DNA of 8,875 bases from Candidatus Pacearchaeota archaeon. Lineage in GTDB: Archaea > Nanobdellota > Nanobdellia > Pacearchaeales > GW2011-AR1. The stretch lies in NCBI GenBank assembly GCA_017609795.1, contig JAFCDH010000028.1, forward strand, positions 1 to 8,875. The letters run 5' to 3'. Of this stretch, positions 6,051 to 8,875 are shown piece by piece; the first letter of the stretch is position 1, and each line of letters opens with the position of its first letter. The notes beneath the pieces were generated by a model. It was not told the DNA's origin and searched no databases. It saw only the letters and a program-made list of their open reading frames with translations. The position numbers and the translations under genes were made by a program.

Positions 6051-6084
6051 TATTTCGCAGAATCCCCTTAAAATCTAAATTCAA

Positions 6085-6262
6085 TTTTAGTGCTATTTTC
6101 TTTATCTAAAATTTCTATAAAACTTAAAGTTTTATTATGGGTAGCTTAATAATCCTCTCCAAAACTCTAAAGAAATTATTTAAGCTTTTTAACCTTATTA
6201 TCTTCAAATCCTCAAAGCTCATCTTTATCTCACCATATTTATTAAAATACTAAAACTGTTTT
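6085..6262. other. Intergenic region with two inverted repeats
   Basis: No gene is seen. AGCTTAATAAT (6143-6153) and ATTATTTAAGCT (6175-6186) form an 11-base-pair stem with one bulged base and a 21-base loop. On the plus strand the stem is followed by TTTTT. A second palindrome, AAAACTT-A-AAGTTTT, lies at 6119-6133, about 75 bases upstream of the secreted-protein TATA box. The first may end the transcript of the large gene or act as an operator. Nothing in the window shows which. Confidence 0.35.
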
Positions 6263-6268
6263 AAAAAA
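6251..6268 (-). terminator. T-run after the large surface-protein gene
   Basis: Immediately after the TGA (6272-6270) the minus strand reads a T6 run (6268-6263), then AAAACAGTTTT and another T-rich stretch. This fits an archaeal terminator separating the large gene from the secreted-protein gene. Confidence 0.45.
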
Positions 6269-6269
6269 T

Positions 6270-8875
6270 TCACCAAATCTTTTTCTTAATCCTAGAGCTC
6301 AATGTATAAATATTTCTAGAATCCTTACCTAACAAATTTGCAATTTCAGAACTCTTAAATCTCTTGTTCTTAAGATAATCAACAACACTTTCTAAAATAC
6401 TTAATCTTCTATCTTTAAACAAATTAATAGGAATAAAAATCATCTCATCTTTTTTCTCTATCTTAATCTTTGATTTCATTTTTTCAAAAGCATTTCTATA
6501 ATTAATCCAAACTGTTCTTTCATTTCTATTAATTAATTTACCAATATCACTAAATCTTAAATTCAAATTTTCTTTAAGATACTTACACAAAGCTTCTGCA
6601 GGACTAATTTTTTGTCTAAAAATATTTATTGGAATCTTAATTTCTTTTTTCTGAACTTCTTTAGTCTTAATCTTAGGAATTAATTCTCTAATACCTATAT
6701 TATACTTATCTTTTAAAACCTTATCTAATTCTAATAATTGCTCAACATCCAAACCTTTTTTTGTCTTCTTTTTCTTTTTAATCCTCACTCCAACAACAAA
6801 CAAAGAAATACTCAAACTAATTTTAATTGATTTTATCAAAGACAAAATAATATAAACAATTTCCCAACTTCCACAACCTTCCCCATGTTGAGCAAAACAC
6901 TCAATTTCTGTTTGTATTGTTGAATAATCTTGTTCACTTAAACCAGAATCAAGATTTGTCAAACAAAAATAAACTTCATTATGAGCATCATAATCAAGAC
7001 CATTAGTTGAATATCCTAAATCTCCATTTGGTAAAGTTAAATCAGAAAAAGCCACCCCCTCAAAAGTATCTTCGTCAGGATCAGGATTATCAATTTTATC
7101 TGCTAAAGTTATTGAATAATCTGCATCAGTAACACAATCCTGATTATTAAGTGGAGCTTGTTCATCTAAATAAGCATTAAAATTTTCAGCAGAAATTAAC
7201 TCACTTGTTGTAGTTTCTCCAGTTAAATCTCTTCCTTTAAAATCAAAAGTAGTTTCATCAGTTAACCCATCTGCATATGTATTTCCAGTATTTTCTAAAA
7301 CCAAAGCTCCAGAAGTAAATGGAAGATTTCCATAATTTACTTCTGCCCCAAAACTAATACTTGCAGTTTCAAAACTCAAACCTTGCCTGCTTCCTAAACC
7401 AAAAACCCCTGCTTCAGAATAAGGAACAGCATTTCCGCCAGCAACATCTTCAAAACTTGTAACATAAACATCCCATTTAAGAGGTTCTGGATCATCATAA
7501 TAATACATTGGAACACTACATTTGTATTTTCTACCTGCATTAATTGGTTTATTATAAGGTGCTTGAGTTGTATCCACATCACTATCATAAACACAATCAG
7601 TTCCTACAAAAGTTCTTATAGTCCTCTCACTAGATGTATAATCATAAGGAGTATTTTCATCATGTTTAACATAACCATATACTCCTAAATCACTTGTTGG
7701 TAAATAATCAATTCCTCTTTCACTATAAACAACAAAAACCACAGCATCAGAAACAGAAAGAGGAGTATAACCAGCTCCACTATATTCACTAGGAGCATTA
7801 GTAGATGTTTCTTCTATATCTAATATTTCTGGAGCAATTCCAACCTCCTCCCACTCCAATCTAGGATAATTATTAGGAACCTCTTGCCAAACATTAGTAA
7901 AATCCCAATCATTATCTTCTTCATCCCATTCTCCATCTTCATTGAAATCATAAACCTTATGAGTTCTATCAAAAAAAGCACTTGGACCGTTAGACTCATA
8001 AATTCCATACCCATTATCATTATCATCTGTAAAATAAGAATTTGTAATTCCGCTTCCATCTCCAATCAAACCACCAATAGGACTACTTCCACTAACTTCT
8101 CCTGTTGCAAAAGAATTTTCAATAGTTCCATAGCTTCTTCCAGCTAATCCTCCAATATATTGTCCATCACTTACCCTTGCTCTTGAATAAGAATTAATAA
8201 CAGACCCCCCTATCTTATAACCTACTAATCCTCCAACCTTATGACTGCCTCCTATCCCCTTCACATCTCCACCAGTATAACAATTAGAAATTATTCCTAC
8301 ATCCATCCCTCCAATTAATATCCCTGCAAAATGACTTGTTGTTTCTACACTTCCAATTACATAAGAACTACTTATTTCTCCCCCATACAAATAACCAGCC
8401 AATCCTCCAACATACATATCCCCTATTATATCAACATTTTTTAAACCAACATCTTTCACTTCTCCACCATCCCTAACATATCCAAACAAACCAACATAAT
8501 TAGTAGAGGGTCTATTAATAAATAATCCAGAAATAACATGTCCTTTTCCATCAAATATTCCTGTAAAAGCTGTAGTGCTATCCCCAATAGGATTAAAACC
8601 TGTACTCCCCCAAATTGAACCTCCAACTGCAGGATTAGTAGCAGAACAATCAATATCCTCAGTCAAATAATAAGTAGCTGTTAAATCATCTTCCATATCT
8701 TGCAATTCTTCACAATCAGAAATAGGAATACCATAACTAATAGTTCTTTCTTCTGTTTCATTAACATTTCCAGCAGTATCTTGAGAATATGCCTTAATAT
8801 TATAATCTCCAAGCTCTAAATCTATAAAATCAATACCTAGATATTTCTGAGAAGTATTTGCATATAATGCTTTTA
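6270..8875 (-). CDS. Adhesin-like GLUG-repeat surface protein with C-terminal tandem helix-turn-helix domains (5' end outside window)
   Basis: The frame is open to the window edge, so the true start is missing; 867 residues are visible, numbered here from the edge. In order: an Ig-like strand region with LELGDYNIKAYSQDTAGNV (19-37); the lead-in DCEELQ...YYLTEDIDC; about six GLUG repeats (about 125-288) ending in WDFTNVW...YPRLEW; the two-domain Cys-containing beta module (about 348-668) shared with the secreted protein at 4873-6021; a hydrophobic stretch (672-698) containing two lysines; a KKKKKTKK basic run; a helical linker; and two HTH units (745-800 and 812-866), each opened by IPIN(I/L)F. 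GLUG repeats are typical of secreted adhesins and IgA-protease-like proteins. The basic run after the hydrophobic stretch fits an outside N-terminus and an inside C-terminus, leaving the HTH part free to bind DNA. Signalling across the membrane is an inference; the weak membrane segment is the main doubt. Confidence 0.75.
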   Translation of the reverse strand, partial: KALYANTSQKYLGIDFIDLELGDYNIKAYSQDTAGNVNETEERTISYGIPISDCEELQDMEDDLTATYYLTEDIDCSATNPAVGGSIWGSTGFNPIGDSTTAFTGIFDGKGHVISGLFINRPSTNYVGLFGYVRDGGEVKDVGLKNVDIIGDMYVGGLAGYLYGGEISSSYVIGSVETTSHFAGILIGGMDVGIISNCYTGGDVKGIGGSHKVGGLVGYKIGGSVINSYSRARVSDGQYIGGLAGRSYGTIENSFATGEVSGSSPIGGLIGDGSGITNSYFTDDNDNGYGIYESNGPSAFFDRTHKVYDFNEDGEWDEEDNDWDFTNVWQEVPNNYPRLEWEEVGIAPEILDIEETSTNAPSEYSGAGYTPLSVSDAVVFVVYSERGIDYLPTSDLGVYGYVKHDENTPYDYTSSERTIRTFVGTDCVYDSDVDTTQAPYNKPINAGRKYKCSVPMYYYDDPEPLKWDVYVTSFEDVAGGNAVPYSEAGVFGLGSRQGLSFETASISFGAEVNYGNLPFTSGALVLENTGNTYADGLTDETTFDFKGRDLTGETTTSELISAENFNAYLDEQAPLNNQDCVTDADYSITLADKIDNPDPDEDTFEGVAFSDLTLPNGDLGYSTNGLDYDAHNEVYFCLTNLDSGLSEQDYSTIQTEIECFAQHGEGCGSWEIVYIILSLIKSIKISLSISLFVVGVRIKKKKKTKKGLDVEQLLELDKVLKDKYNIGIRELIPKIKTKEVQKKEIKIPINIFRQKISPAEALCKYLKENLNLRFSDIGKLINRNERTVWINYRNAFEKMKSKIKIEKKDEMIFIPINLFKDRRLSILESVVDYLKNKRFKSSEIANLLGKDSRNIYTLSSRIKKKIW
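6273..6646 (-). other. Tandem helix-turn-helix units at the C-terminus of the surface protein
   Basis: Two units of about 55 residues align with each other. Unit 1 runs IKIPINIF, SPAEALCKYLKEN, SDIGKLINRNERTVW, YRNAFEKM. Unit 2 runs IFIPINLF, SILESVVDYLKN, SEIANLLGKDSRNIY, SSRIKKKI. The pattern (S)DIGKLINRNERTVW / SEIANLLGKDSRNIY is a typical HTH with a recognition helix ending in an aromatic residue, like region 4 of sigma-type factors. Both are rich in Lys and Arg. A duplicated HTH pair suggests binding to a direct or inverted repeat in DNA. Confidence 0.65.
8010..8500 (-). repeat. Six GLUG-type repeats in the ectodomain
   Basis: Consecutive units of about 23-30 residues open with (V/I/A)G(G/I/L)(L/F)xG and carry a mid-unit IxNSYxxGxV pattern. 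Examples are VGGLAGYLYGGEISSSYV, VGGLVGYKIGGSVINSYS, IGGLAGRSYGTIENSFATG and IGGLIGDGSGITNSYF. The first (VGLFGYVRDGGEVKDVGL) and third (AGILIGGMDVGIISNCYTGG) are more divergent. Such units stack into a beta-helix in secreted proteins. The DNA copies have diverged and are not a recent expansion. Confidence 0.75.

Noticed and set aside
6022..6084. Upstream ATG at 6084 as start of the secreted protein
   Set aside because: The extra 21 residues would be encoded across the TATA box and push the signal segment inward. The ATG at 6021 fits both promoter and signal peptide.
7394..8653. Four short frames, one plus-strand (7884-8147) and three minus-strand (7394-7594, 7820-8065, 8456-8653), within the large gene
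   Set aside because: All lie inside the GLUG and beta-module coding region in other frames. Their compositions (runs of Met, Ile and Leu) are those of shifted reading.
8703..8705. TTG as the start of the large surface protein
   Set aside because: The frame continues upstream without a stop for 56 more codons to the window edge, and those codons form a sensible Ig-like segment, so the start lies outside the window.

Overview
The window comes from a strongly A+T-rich archaeon with dense genes. It most likely belongs to a DPANN lineage of the Pacearchaeota/Woesearchaeota type. The evidence is an archaeal-type Dph6 gene, TATA boxes about 25 bases upstream of start codons (a leaderless pattern), T-run terminators, and several short-signal surface proteins with a single C-terminal membrane helix. 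The lineage is an inference from gene content and sequence style; no rRNA or tRNA gene is present to settle it.

Plus-strand part (1-2254): a diphthine-ammonia ligase gene (dph6) and an M16-family zinc peptidase gene. Between them lies what looks like the right end of a vanished IS200/IS605 (TnpB-type) element, read on the minus strand. It carries a terminal hairpin and an interleaved pseudoknot-like pairing, and its tip supplies the dph6 stop codon. The M16 gene converges on the minus-strand block across a T-rich intergenic gap.

Minus-strand part (8875 down to 2457), in transcription order: (1) a large surface protein, cut by the window edge, with an Ig-like segment, about six GLUG repeats, a two-domain Cys-containing beta module, a candidate membrane segment and two tandem helix-turn-helix units; (2) a secreted protein made only of that same two-domain module; (3) a small membrane-anchored beta-sandwich protein; (4) a HEPN-like gene overlapping (5) an MNT-type nucleotidyltransferase gene, which overlaps by ATGA (6) a second paralog of the small membrane-anchored protein. 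A 256-base gap before the HEPN-like gene holds three ATGTWAC boxes and a near-perfect 22-base direct repeat around the likely promoter.

The most interesting candidate system is the join of an extracellular adhesin-like protein to a C-terminal tandem DNA-binding unit. If the membrane segment is real, this is a one-protein route from surface contact to transcription, encoded beside secreted proteins that share its ectodomain. The coupling of a HEPN/MNT pair to a surface-protein gene is the second. Both functions are inferred from sequence patterns only.
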